NCBI RefSeq assembly: GCF_000003815.2
Contig: NW_023365618.1
Coordinates: 93,417-127,259, forward strand
Origin: Branchiostoma floridae
Taxonomy: Eukaryota > Chordata > Leptocardii > Amphioxiformes > Branchiostomatidae
DNA: 33,843 nucleotides
Direction: 5' to 3'
Part shown: positions 21,301-29,285 of the stretch, piece by piece
Numbering within the stretch: position 1 is the stretch's first letter
Layout: the number at the start of each line of letters is the position of its first letter
Program-made: the position numbers and the translations under genes
Notes under the pieces: model-generated
The model's input: the letters and a program-made list of their open reading frames with translations, nothing else
Told to the model about the DNA's origin: nothing
The model's database searches: none

Positions 21301-24300
21301 ATGTTTTGACTTTGTCGTGAGTTATGCTATCTTCGCATATGGGTCAGGCCTTGTGTACGAAGTCAAGATGTTTTGACTATGCTGTGGGTTATGCTAACTC
21401 CGTACGCAGTATTCTATTCTACTTTCACCTGTCGCACATGGTCAGCCACGCGTTAATCACATGCTCTCATCATCGATCACCACGTAAAGTTGAATTATAT
21501 TATACCTAGACCTTTCTGCATTACAGTGCCACAGTGGTGTACGATGTATTTTGTTAACTCCGTACATCGTACATCGTACATCAACCCTGCCTACCTGTAC
21601 GAACTTAGATTTGTTAACTCCGTACATCGTACATCGTACATAAACCCTGCCTACCTGTACGAACTTAGATTTGTTAACTCCGTACATCGTACATCGTACA
21701 CCAACCCTGCCTACCTGTACGAGCTTAGATTTGTTAACTCCGTACATCGTACATCGTACACCAACCCTGCCTACCTGTACGAACTTAGATTTGTTAACTC
21801 CGTACATCGTACATCGTACATCAACCCTGCCTACCTGTACGAACTTAGATTTGTTAACTCCGTACATCGTACATCGTACAACAACCCTGCCTACCTGTAC
21901 GAACTTAGATTTGTTAACTCCGTACATCGTACATCGTACACCAACCCTGCCTACCTGTACGAACTTAGATAACGTCACTTAAAACTTCCGAAGTTTACCG
22001 ATTACGGTCTATATCTACCTTTAACTTCGTACAAGTTCGTACAAGTTCGTACACACAAACTTCGTACATTTACCCCATTTCTGGACATACCTCCCTCAAC
22101 CAGGTATACCAACTAATACAATGTAGATCGATTAAGGCCTACGTCACATTTCCAAACCGGGGCCCGGAAGGTCGGATTTCAGGAACGAAAAATGTAACAT
22201 AAAAAGCATCAAACTACACAAAAGAGGATATTCGTGGGCATTATATGTGCGTATTTTTACGCAAATTTTTTAACTGTGAAAAGCAATTGTAAATCTGGTA
22301 ACCGTAGTGTCTATCTACGTTCTTTTCGTTTAGAACAAAAAAACAAAAACAGCTAGATTTATAATCACCGATTTCTTTGTCGTAGAACACGTTCTTCGGG
22401 TTGTCCTTGGTCGTGTCTTTGCACGTTTTAGTCTTCGGGAAGCACCGCTTGTTGTCGTGAAACATGAAGGCGACACATTCGGGGTGACTCGTACAGCGTT
22501 CAGCGCAGTCTTCTAGAGTGATCCCGTCCCCATAGATGGACCAGATGTCGTTCCCAGGGCAGTCCCCTCGGCGTGCTGTGAAACCACTGGCGACTGGTGG
22601 AGGGTCTTAAAAACAAACAAGAAATGTTTTTAAAAAGCTTGCAACGCAGCCACAAGTGACGGTGAGAATGGAATGGTTGGAGAGGGTAGTCTGTGAATGA
22701 CTGGAAGTGCACAGTGTGGTACGACTCTTGTTCTTGAATCAATACTTAATGGGAAAGAAATCGCATCAAGCGATCCATTGTTTCTTAGCAGGACCATCGA
22801 TCCGTAAGGCTACCTGAAGCTACAATAAAATTGACTACATAATTGCAAATACAAGAATATTCTAATATCATGTCAATTGAAAATTGATTGAAATCAGCCT
22901 ACAATACCTGTACGTTAGGACCTATATTTATTCAAATGAAGCTTAAATCAACAAGAAGGCTGCTTTTGATTGAGGTCATGATCGGAGTTAAAAGTCAGAT
23001 AGAGTATAACAGAGATACAGATTACATCGATCTAATACATCTAAGAACAAAGAATTGAAAAACATAAAGTACAGCGAAAGCTCAGAGTTCATAGTCCTTA
23101 TATATATAATCATCCGTTCATTTTGTCACTTCTTTACTTCTGAATCGATAGTATCTTAAAGAAGGTCAGATTTTGGTGTCAATATGTGTTAGGTTGTTCG
23201 AAATATTTGGTCAATGGTAGGCTACCGATCGCGATCACTGATTACAATATCTACCAGATTAGAATATCTTACTTACTGTAAATGCATTTAAGTTCGCGGG
23301 GATCTTGTTTCGCTGTAGCAAGAAAATGCCTTTATGCGGTGGTTTTAATTTCGCGGTAGAACCATGTACTGTATGTAGTCTCTTACTGACATGGAAAAAA
23401 ATGTTCGCGGTGGTTTTAAGTTCGCGATGAAGTGGCCACCGCGAAAACCGTGAACATTAATCCACCGCAAAAGTTTCTGCATTTACAGTATCAAAAACAT
23501 CCCCTCACTTTGTACTCACAGACCTTTTTGTCATGGAACACGCTCTTCGAGTTGTCCTTCCTCGTGTCTTTGCATGTATTGAGATTTATTTCGTTAAGAT
23601 GAAACTCTATTTATACTCACGGATCGTTTTGTCGTAGAAGACGTTTTTCGGACTGTCCTTGTCAGTGTCTTTGCATGTATTAGCCTTCGTGGAAGCTTTA
23701 CAAAAACACATCTACTAGATTGGGGCATATTTTATTTAGTTAAAATGAAACTCTATACTCACCGATCTTTTTGTCGTAGAACACGTTCTTCGGGTTGTCC
23801 TTGCTGGTGTCCTTGCAAGTTTTCGTCTTGGGGAAGCACCGCTTGTTGTCGAAGAACATGAAGGCGACACAGTCGGGGTGACTCGTGCAGCGTTCGGCAC
23901 AGTCTTCTAGAGTGATCCCGTCCCCATAGATGGACCAGATGTCGTTCCCAGGGCAGTCACCAACACGAACATTGTATCCCTCCGCCTCCAATAATTGTTG
24001 AGCAGCTTTGCGAAGAACATGGAAGAAAACGACAATTATAAATATATGTCAGCAAACAAGGGGCAATTTTAAACTGACATATTTTGCATTATCCCTTATC
24101 TCTGAATATTCTAATAACTAAATACTGGTGTTTGAAAACTTAAAAAATTCAAGAGCTATTTCGTGAAATGTCTATGTGTTCATAAATAGTAATCGGAAGA
24201 GAAACTATAGAATAACAAAATATTTGTTTTAAATAAAAAGGAAAGAACTGAAGTAGAAAATTGAAATTGGTTTGATACTATAACATAGATAGAGAATATA

Positions 24301-27300
24301 ATATTCAGGTAACTACATTTTTCATTGTATTTTTTTCCAATAAAGGAAGTAATAAATGAAGCAAATGATATGCTTACCAAGTTCTTTGTCATAAAATACG
24401 TTCTTCGGGTTGTCCTTGGTTGTATCTGTGCAAGTCTTAGTCTTCGGGAAGCACCGCTTGTTGTCGTGGAACATGAAGGAGACACAGTCGGGATGACTCG
24501 CACACCTGTCTGCACAGTGCTGCAGCGTGATGCCGTCTCCATAGATGGACCAGATGTCGTTACCTGGACAGTCTCCCGCACGGACGGAGTAGCCATCGAT
24601 GGTGGTCAGCTGAAGACCTGAAGGGAGCCGCCTGGCATTGAGGTTGCCTGGGATGATTACAAACCTTGCTTTATTCCTCCTACCCTGTAGCTATACCGCC
24701 TACACGGTGATCATCAGGCTGCTTCCACCAAAGGCTGATAATTTATCGGATTTGTGCAACACTTAACGCGGTGTCCTTCTTGCCAGCTCCTCGCTTTTAA
24801 CTGGTTACACGTACATACAATTGATGAAGGGCAAAATCGCAATCAGCTCTCCTCAAACGTGTTGAAGATAAACCCTGAACTATTAATCAAAATAGACCAC
24901 TACAAACAATAAAAAGATTATACAGTTTTTGTCAAAATATGTGTAAAGATCGATTCTAAGAGAAAATACACCAATTCCGTTGATAAAGGATAGACGTACA
25001 GGTAATAAGATACGCCAAATATCAATTACTCAAGCAACTGAATATGACTTTGGAAACGGCCAGACGTTTCATGTAGAATCCACTACCTTTAGTAAGTAGA
25101 GCAGCTTTTTATATCATATCTATGAATTAACATGCAAAAGACACAAGGGAGATTTTTTCTCCGAAGGAAACAAATTTAAATGTCAGACAAGCTAAGACAA
25201 TTCATAGTAAGGATATGAAACCTGCTCTCTAGCTAGATTTCTTCAGTGTCACTGACGAAAGATAACGGATGTTATCTGAAAACATCTGACAGTTTCCATA
25301 TCTATATCCATATCCAAACCATATCCAGTTGTTTGAGTCATTGCTATTTGCAATATACATCAATATGATGGCATGATAAACTATCAATACTATGGTGTAA
25401 TGTCATGGTCTGACGGTTCTGTAGCTGTTACTTACGTTGGAAAATTAAGTCTCCTGAGTTGACACCCCACGCCTGCTGGCCACTTGAACTAGCCTCAATT
25501 TGCTTTAGTTTTCCAGGAATCTTGCGCCAACCAGTTCCGGTAGGGTTACTTGAGCTTATTCCTTAGGAGAAAAAAATCGGTTCTGTTAGTCACGCCCTCT
25601 GGCGGAATAAAGTCTATTTGCTGAGAAATGCGCACAACACGTAGTGACGTCATAAAAAACTCAGTCGACAAGGGAGTGGTGATGGATTTTCTGTTGTAAA
25701 GTAATTTAAATAAAGGAAGTGTAATTTGTCCCAACCTGTCAAATAACGATATTGCAAGAAGATATTTTTAGACCTAGTTCAATTCGATAAAGGGCGTCCA
25801 TGTTCCGGGTCATTTATATCCATTCTATTGTGTGCTCTATCCTAATAGTTTTACAAGCATTAAGTGATAATCATAGCTTACAAAAGAGATTGTGACTTTT
25901 TTGTAATAATCGGCCAGTATTGCACAAAATTGCCACCGGCCATATTTCGACTTTTCGTTATTGCTCGAATCACAAATAAGGTAATCACGTTTATACCCCA
26001 CTTTTCAGTCAATGCCTGCCTTCTTTTACATGGTGGTTGCACAATTCAAGTTCTTGACCAGGCGTTATGGCACTGTTAACAACCCGAGGGGGGGGGGGTG
26101 TTTTCGACCAGACATGTGTCAATAGCACATATTTTTATACGCCTGGGGTCAGTTTTGACCCCATACCGTTGTTTGAGAGTTTACTTTACTTAAATGGCTC
26201 AAATCTAGGAGTAACAGAGTTTAATATCGTGTCAAATATAAACTAGAGTTCCACAAACACATCTCTTCGCCAAATAATCATGCCTTTGTTCAAGACTATT
26301 AGGTCTCATTCATGTAGTGCTATTTTTAAAAGAGCACCTACCCCAAAGCAAACGACTGCATGAACGTGTGTTTGTAGCAGTTGGAAATTCTATTTATCTA
26401 TCCCATCTAACCACGGGTATTGTTGTTTACAAACACCCATACATTCTACTGCAGTACCGAAGGAAAATGGCCATTCCACTTGGAACATTTGACGACTTTC
26501 AATGTCTCAAAAGATTAGAATGAGGAAAAACATGTTTCCATTGCTACAGTCTCGTTAGCACATCATTAGCGTATGACCCACACCCTCCTATTACCGTCAC
26601 CAGTGATGGTTTCTCTTTCACGGAGAAACCATCACGGCCCCGCACTGAACCGAACCAGGACCAGGTCCGGAGGTGGATCAGGACGGTTTGTGGAAATACC
26701 ATCATACGCCCTTTATTTCCTTATTAGACCGGTGACGGTTAAGCGTCATATGACGGCTAACCGACACAGGATGGTTTAAGCAAAATATAAAGTGCACCTA
26801 AGTTTTATCTAAATGAATGTATGGCATGTTACTCCTCCCATCTGCTACTGCATCTTCACTCTGGTACTGAGACATTTCTCTATGCGCAAACATTAAATAA
26901 TCTCTAGACACTCAGAGCCTTTTTGGAGTACAATGAATAAACCGCTGTTATAAGGGTCCTGCAAGCTTCCCGAGTTGATGTCTGATGTCCTCGACTGACT
27001 GACTGACTGTTAGACCTGGGTATTTGGACTCTCAAAGAAGTACTGGTGTACCAATATCATAGCATGGGCAATGGTGATCTAATGAGCTTATTTGGTTTGA
27101 ATATATAGCCCTGAGCCCTAGAGACACTTGTTCATGCTTCTCTCCCCTGCAAACAATTATCAGGTCAATGACATGTGTATCATCAGGATAATCAATTAGT
27201 TCTGCTGCACCTTTGATTTGTCTTTAAGTTGAGAGGTCATCTCTGTGCTAAGGCCGTAGACTGAGGTCAGGGGGATAATTTGGTGTGACTGGCCCATCAT

Positions 27301-29021
27301 GTCAGGGGAAGGAGATCAGGATAATTTGCTACAGTCTGAGGGGCTTGAATGATAAATGATGATTAATGGTCCACACACATTGGTAGGGTAGCATTGGTGC
27401 CCAATTGCCTTGGGATCTTGACTAACAGTTTCTCGAGTTATATGCTGTTCACCAGCATATAGACCCATACAACCAATAACATTACTCTTCTGGCGAAGAG
27501 AATCATGCCCACAAATCTTATTAAAACTCAGACCAGCGGGATAAAGGGCTGGGCAGGTCTGGTCTCTTAGACTTCGGGGAAACTTCGAATTCGGTTCCAC
27601 ATGACTGATTCTCTCCCTTTTGCTGGTTGAGTCAGGGTTAATTTGGTGTAGCCAGGTCACCACCTTCCCTCACTGGTGAACTGTACACGTCCAGACATAT
27701 AGAGTATCATGTAACATTACCTTTCTCCTTCACCCTGTGTGCTTCTCCAGGATAAGCTACCCTAAGTAATTATTTTAAATAGATAGTGATTTACATAATT
27801 TGCATCTCATTATGTTGATGATCACCCAAAGTACCTACCTACCCAAAAATAAAGAATATCGATCAATCCCCTCAGGGGTTATCCATCTAAAAAGTTACGA
27901 GCTATAAGACCCACTGCAGTTCCAAACAAGCTGCTAGGAGGCCCAAAATTACACCATTCACTCCTAGTCCCAACAGCTATCCACCATTAAAAATCATGAA
28001 CCTGGCACTTCTGGAAAATTTAGGCACAAACTTTGATGCTCACTTGCAGTACCAAAACAAGTTGCCAGGAGGCCCATTATCGAACTTGACCTTTCTTTTT
28101 GTGTCCCCTACCTATCAACCAAATATCATTAGCATCCATCAAGAACGTCTTGAGTTATCTTGCATACAGACAAACGCACTTACATACAAAGCCAGCTACA
28201 GCACCATAGGTAAAAGGTAGCTAAACCATTCTCGCACATGACAATCCTTTCTACAACCGCTACACACCTGCCAAATATCATGAAAATCGCCCAGCTGCAT
28301 TTTGACTTATGCTTCCCGAAAAAACACCCCAAAAAATAATAAGCTCGCTACCGTACCGTAGAAAAACGCCAGGTAACCCATTTTCGAACTAGGCATGCCT
28401 ATTGACAACCGCTACACACCTGCAAAAAATCAAAAAGTTCCGTCCACAATTTCTCGACTTATATCCTGTTGACCTACATATACAGACCCAAGTCGGCAAA
28501 ATCATTATCTTCTTGGCGAAGATAATAAACAAGGGCGTATTTAGCCATTGGTCAATAAAAATGGCTTTTGTCTGCATTTGGCCAATACTGTAGAATAATA
28601 GGGATGATTGAATTTCAACTATTTATAAATGTTAGTTATAACAATACTATCACCCCGTCCTCATGTATTTACATGAGGCTTTTCTAACTGCCTGGTTTTA
28701 AGCCACTATAGCACTGGCCAATCGTCACCGTTAACACATCGGGAGGGCTCTTAAACCTTAAAAAAGTGTACGGAAGTGTAAGTCAGCTTATATTTTGTAA
28801 TCTGACTGACCTTCTCTGATAAAGATGTCGTCGTTAACGTTGACTCCCCAGACGATGTTGTCTCCCGATGAAATCTGCTTCAGTTTCCCCTCGATGTTCT
28901 CCCAACCGCTGCCTGCAGACGCCTCGTTACCGAAGGTCCCCGTACGGTAGAAGATGTCGTCATTCGCGTTCACACCCCAAACACCAGCCGGACCAACCGA
29001 CACAAACTTCAGCAAGCCGTC
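15364..29021 (-). CDS. Mosaic lectin-like protein: tectonin repeats, four PAN/Apple domains, F5/8 type C domain (5' partial)
   Basis: Exons in transcript order: 29021-28811 (open at the gap), 25561-25436, 24647-24378, 24005-23763, 22605-22369, 18790-18554, 18237-17948, 15873-15732 and 15371-15364. They sum to 1764 nt in one frame, 587 residues plus stop. Order of domains: two or more tectonin (TECPR, beta-propeller) repeats, four PAN/Apple domains of about 79 residues with six cysteines each, and one discoidin domain. All three module types are known to bind carbohydrate, lipid or protein ligands in secreted or surface proteins. The start codon and any signal peptide are not in view. A recognition role in innate immunity or egg/mucus coating is inference. 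Confidence 0.85.
15513..15557. repeat. (GA)n microsatellite
   Basis: Interrupted GA repeats (GAGAGAGAAAGGGAGAGAGC, then pure GA) inside the last intron of the minus-strand gene. Confidence 0.9.
15732..15873 (-). CDS. F5/8 type C (discoidin) domain, C-terminal half exon
   Basis: Acceptor CCTCCAAACTCAG, donor GTGAGC. It encodes VFEGNTDRDSKVRHDLSEFS then PITARYVKIHPRTWHGWVSM and RAELGT. This is the conserved F.GNTD...V.H.L..PI.ARYVRI.P..W discoidin core. The terminal GC of the usual ELYGC end is replaced, and the paired N-terminal Cys is also absent. Confidence 0.92.
15874..17947. other. Intron splitting the discoidin domain
   Basis: 2.07-kb phase 0 intron on the minus strand. About half is the TTAA-flanked element 16459-17405. 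The remainder is AT-rich without recognised content. Confidence 0.75.
16459..17405. mobile_element. TTAA-flanked piggyBac-type MITE
   Basis: 947 bp between TTAA sites (16455-16458 and 17406-17409). The ends are inverted: CCCTATTCAGACCGGG on the left and CCCGGTCTGAATAGGG on the right. Similarity continues inwards in inverted form (CTTTTGAGGCCC, GTCCTATAAC, GGGCCACCAAATTTGG). No transposase frame is present. TTAA duplication plus CCCT ends are typical of piggyBac-superfamily elements. Five perfect TGACGTCA octamers lie inside. Confidence 0.85.
17948..18237 (-). CDS. F5/8 type C (discoidin) domain, N-terminal half exon
   Basis: Acceptor TTTTTTCTTCTTTAG, donor GTAAGT; phase 1 at its start and phase 0 at its end. 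It encodes TASSQRGPGFSATNSELD, the AWSAQRPWLMFDFGRPKKVT block and TSYSISFGNESGDDAWYFGN. The W...D.G...V..V.TQGR pattern is the discoidin membrane/sugar-binding fold core. Confidence 0.92.
18554..18790 (-). CDS. PAN/Apple domain exon 4 of the mosaic lectin
   Basis: 237 nt, symmetric phase 1-1. Acceptor TTTTCTTTTGAAG, donor GTAAGTGT. It encodes RPPPVNGFSVRRGDCPGNDI, then CADRCASHPDCVSFMFFNNK and KNVFYDKDI. Six cysteines in the PAN spacing; PAN/Apple domains bind proteins or carbohydrates. It splices straight to the discoidin exon (G+TG gives Val). Confidence 0.92.
19203..19342. repeat. Octamer-containing near-perfect palindromes
   Basis: TATGCAAATTAGG (19316-19328) and CCTAATTTGCATA (19330-19342) are perfect arms around one base. 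A second, looser copy, ATGCAAATAAGG...CATTTGCAT, is at about 19205-19229. Each arm carries the POU octamer ATGCAAAT. Related AT-rich blocks continue to about 19570. Confidence 0.75.
19700..20021 (+). repeat. Hairpin-ended dispersed repeat
   Basis: Begins with two diverged modules, each headed by a GCAGTWCC...AAGCCGCTAGGGGGCC-type block (about 19709 and 19843), and ends with a hairpin around TTTCTTGGCGAAGG (20004-20017). The same module and the same hairpin core occur together at 27914-28526, so the two form one repeat unit. A SINE or the 3' part of a non-LTR element would fit; no coding sequence remains. Confidence 0.6.
20952..22093. mobile_element. Non-autonomous transposon with 8-bp target duplication and internal minisatellites
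   Basis: CCTCAACC occurs directly at both borders (20944-20951 and 22094-22101). Inside, the terminal inverted repeats share ATGTCCAGAAATGGGG followed by one mismatch and AAATGTACGAAGTTTG. The left arm has units of about 80 bp (21090-21310), the right arm seven 60-bp units (21550-21970), and the two arm units are related in inverted orientation. 8-bp duplications are typical of hAT and a few other superfamilies. No transposase. Confidence 0.8.
21550..21970. repeat. 60-bp tandem array, seven units
   Basis: Unit starts TTGTTAACTCCGTACATCGT, contains three CGTACAT(C) steps and ends CTGTACGAACTTAGAT. Copies are nearly identical, differing mainly at one or two positions after CGTACA. Because 60 is a multiple of three, both strands stay open through it; these frames are not genes. 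No unique spacers exist between units, so this is not a CRISPR. Confidence 0.95.
22369..22605 (-). CDS. PAN/Apple domain exon 3 of the mosaic lectin
   Basis: 237 nt, phase 1-1. Acceptor TTGTTTTTAAG, donor GTGATT (weaker than its sisters). It encodes PPPVASGFTARRGDCPGNDI, CAERCTSHPECVAFMFHDNK and KNVFYDKEI. Its 5' linker resembles PAN exon 4 while its middle resembles PAN exon 2. Confidence 0.92.
22606..23520. other. Intron segment without genes, holding a MITE
   Basis: Lies between PAN exon 3 and the decayed PAN fragments. Apart from the MITE at 23276-23488, nothing recognisable is present. Confidence 0.65.
23276..23488. mobile_element. CTGTAAATGCA-ended MITE, copy A
   Basis: 213 bp between TA dinucleotides. 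The left end CTGTAAATGCATTTAAGTTC and inverted right end CTGTAAATGCAGAAACTTTT share the first 11 bases and more beyond. Inside are repeated TTCGCGG(TGG) motifs in both orientations. A second copy is at 30103-30332. No coding capacity; a Tc1/mariner-like origin is suggested by the TA flanks. Confidence 0.85.
23521..23582 (-). pseudogene. Decayed PAN exon 3' fragment (distal)
   Basis: The minus strand reads NTCKDTRKDNSKSVFHDKKV and then a GTGAGTAC donor, matching the end of the neighbouring PAN exons (TCKDTSKDNPKNVFYDKKI). The five upstream cysteines, linker and acceptor are missing. Substitutions at normally fixed positions (P to S, Y to H) indicate relaxed constraint. Confidence 0.8.
23631..23697 (-). 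pseudogene. Decayed PAN exon 3' fragment (proximal)
   Basis: The minus strand reads KANTCKDTDKDSPKNVFYDK and TIR, then donor GTGAGTAT. As in the fragment 110 bp away, only the last third of a PAN exon remains. The flanking TAAAATGAAACTCTAT-type sequence also recurs beside PAN exon 2, which shows that intron flank was duplicated with the exon tails. Confidence 0.82.
23763..24005 (-). CDS. PAN/Apple domain exon 2 of the mosaic lectin
   Basis: 243 nt, phase 1-1. Acceptor TTCTTCGCAAAG, donor GTGAGTAT. It encodes AQQLLEAEGYNVRVGDCPGN, CAERCTSHPDCVAFMFFDNK and KNVFYDKKI. Its linker (AQQLLEAE) is unlike the PPPV linker of PAN exons 3 and 4. Confidence 0.92.
24378..24647 (-). CDS. PAN/Apple domain exon 1 of the mosaic lectin
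   Basis: 270 nt, phase 1-1. Acceptor ATCATCCCAG, donor GTAAGC. It encodes a long linker NLNARRLPSGLQLTTIDGYS, then RAGDCPGND, CADRCASHPDCVSFMFHDNK and KNVFYDKEL. The longest open frame over this exon (starting at 24596) is in a different, meaningless frame. The linker joins the tectonin exon upstream through C+GC (Arg). Confidence 0.9.
24648..25435. other. Intron between PAN and tectonin exons
   Basis: 0.8-kb AT-rich minus-strand intron; nothing recognisable in it. Confidence 0.6.
25436..25561 (-). CDS. Tectonin repeat exon (last repeat)
   Basis: 126 nt, phase 1-1. Acceptor TTTTTTTCTCCTAAG, donor GTAAGT. It encodes ISSSNPTGTGWRKIPGKLKQ, then IEASSSGQQAWGVNSGDLIF. This is the tectonin/TECPR pattern (G.GW..I.G.L..I......WGVN..D.I), one blade of a beta-propeller found in tachylectin-1 and fish-egg lectins. 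Confidence 0.9.
26076..26180 (-). mobile_element. Fragment related to the TTAA element at 33200
   Basis: In inverted orientation it matches the start of the element at 33200: CTCAAACaacGGTATGGGGTC, CAAAACTGACCCCAGGCGTA and TCTGGTCGAAAAC, about 80 bp in all. A TTAA is at 26076-26079. A G tract of 11-12 bases lies at its edge. Only one end of the element is represented. Confidence 0.7.
26603..26635. repeat. Perfect 13-bp hairpin
   Basis: GTGATGGTTTCTC (26603-26615) and GAGAAACCATCAC (26623-26635) with loop TTTCACG. About 110 bp to the right, CGTCATATGACG forms a second palindrome flanked by GGTTA and TAACC. Both may belong to one decayed MITE. Confidence 0.75.
27360..27503 (+). repeat. Hairpin-ended dispersed repeat (short copy)
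   Basis: Ends in ATTACTCTTCTGGCGAAGAG, the same hairpin core as at 20001 and 28504, preceded by a GCATATAGACCCATACA block that parallels ACATATACAGACCCAAG before the 28504 hairpin. Confidence 0.5.
27914..28526 (+). repeat. Hairpin-ended dispersed repeat (long copy)
   Basis: Two head modules (27914 and 28046, GCAGTWCCAAAACAAGYTGC type) are followed by three CCAAATATCAT-like segments and end in a perfect 9-bp hairpin ATTATCTTC-TTGGC-GAAGATAAT (28504-28526). Same plan as the copy at 19700-20021. Confidence 0.6.
28811..29021 (-). CDS. Tectonin repeat exon(s), cut by scaffold gap
   Basis: The minus strand reads LLKFVSVGPAGVWGVNANDD, then a complete second blade start (GSGWENIEGKLKQISSG and VWGVNVNDDIFIRE). 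Donor GTCAGT at 28810. The left blade is entered mid-repeat at the gap edge, so at least one more blade lies in the missing sequence. The phase (one base left over) matches the next exon. Confidence 0.88.
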
Positions 29022-29121
29022 NNNNNNNNNNNNNNNNNNNNNNNNNNNNNNNNNNNNNNNNNNNNNNNNNNNNNNNNNNNNNNNNNNNNNNNNNNNNNNN
29101 NNNNNNNNNNNNNNNNNNNNN
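29022..29121. other. Scaffold gap (100 N)
   Basis: Exactly 100 N, the usual placeholder for unknown length. It interrupts the tectonin-coding region, where repeated exons would hinder assembly. Confidence 0.99.
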
Positions 29122-29285
29122 AGCTTTTGCCTGTGTGTGAAATTTGCCTTGTTAACGTTGTCTATTGTCATTACGTACAGCAGCTGTCTAATGTTGGTAC
29201 TGGTTTTTCTTGTGTCTGTAAGACAACAACTATTTAGCCATCTAGCAAATTTTATACTATACGTCGTTCTGTCTTCTAGGTAAGC
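29122..29285. other. Upstream flank of the SDR gene with 3' splice site
   Basis: A pyrimidine-rich acceptor TTCTGTCTTCTAG ends at 29279, six bases before the ATG, and is followed at once by GTAAGC. This suggests a 5' non-coding exon further upstream, beyond view. Confidence 0.5.

Larger units (their letters stand above)
18791..22368. other. Long intron rich in repeats
   Basis: 3.6-kb minus-strand intron. It contains octamer palindromes (about 19203-19342), a hairpin-ended dispersed repeat (19700-20021), about 0.9 kb of unremarkable sequence, and the minisatellite-bearing transposon 20952-22093. No exon-like PAN or discoidin sequence is seen in it. Confidence 0.65.
25562..28810. other. Large intron with several repeat families
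   Basis: 3.25-kb minus-strand intron. Contents: a fragment related to the element at 33200 (26076-26180), a 13-bp hairpin (26603-26635), a (GACT)n stretch near 26992-27009, two hairpin-ended repeats (about 27360-27503 and 27914-28526), and otherwise AT-rich sequence. No exon-like tectonin or PAN sequence was seen. Confidence 0.6.

Noticed and set aside
21550-21970. Possible CRISPR-like array
   Set aside because: The 60-bp units are contiguous and near-identical throughout, with no distinct unique spacers, in a eukaryotic intron.
21457-21978. Open frames of 160-173 codons on both strands with repeated CVNSVHRTSY / VGRVGVRCTMYGVNKSKFVQ-type periods
   Set aside because: They exist only because the 60-bp satellite unit is a multiple of three and lacks stops; no splice, start or domain context supports a protein.
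24180-24596. 138-codon minus-strand frame over PAN exon 1
   Set aside because: It is a shifted frame; the PAN cysteine pattern and splice phases lie in another frame of the same exon (24378-24647).
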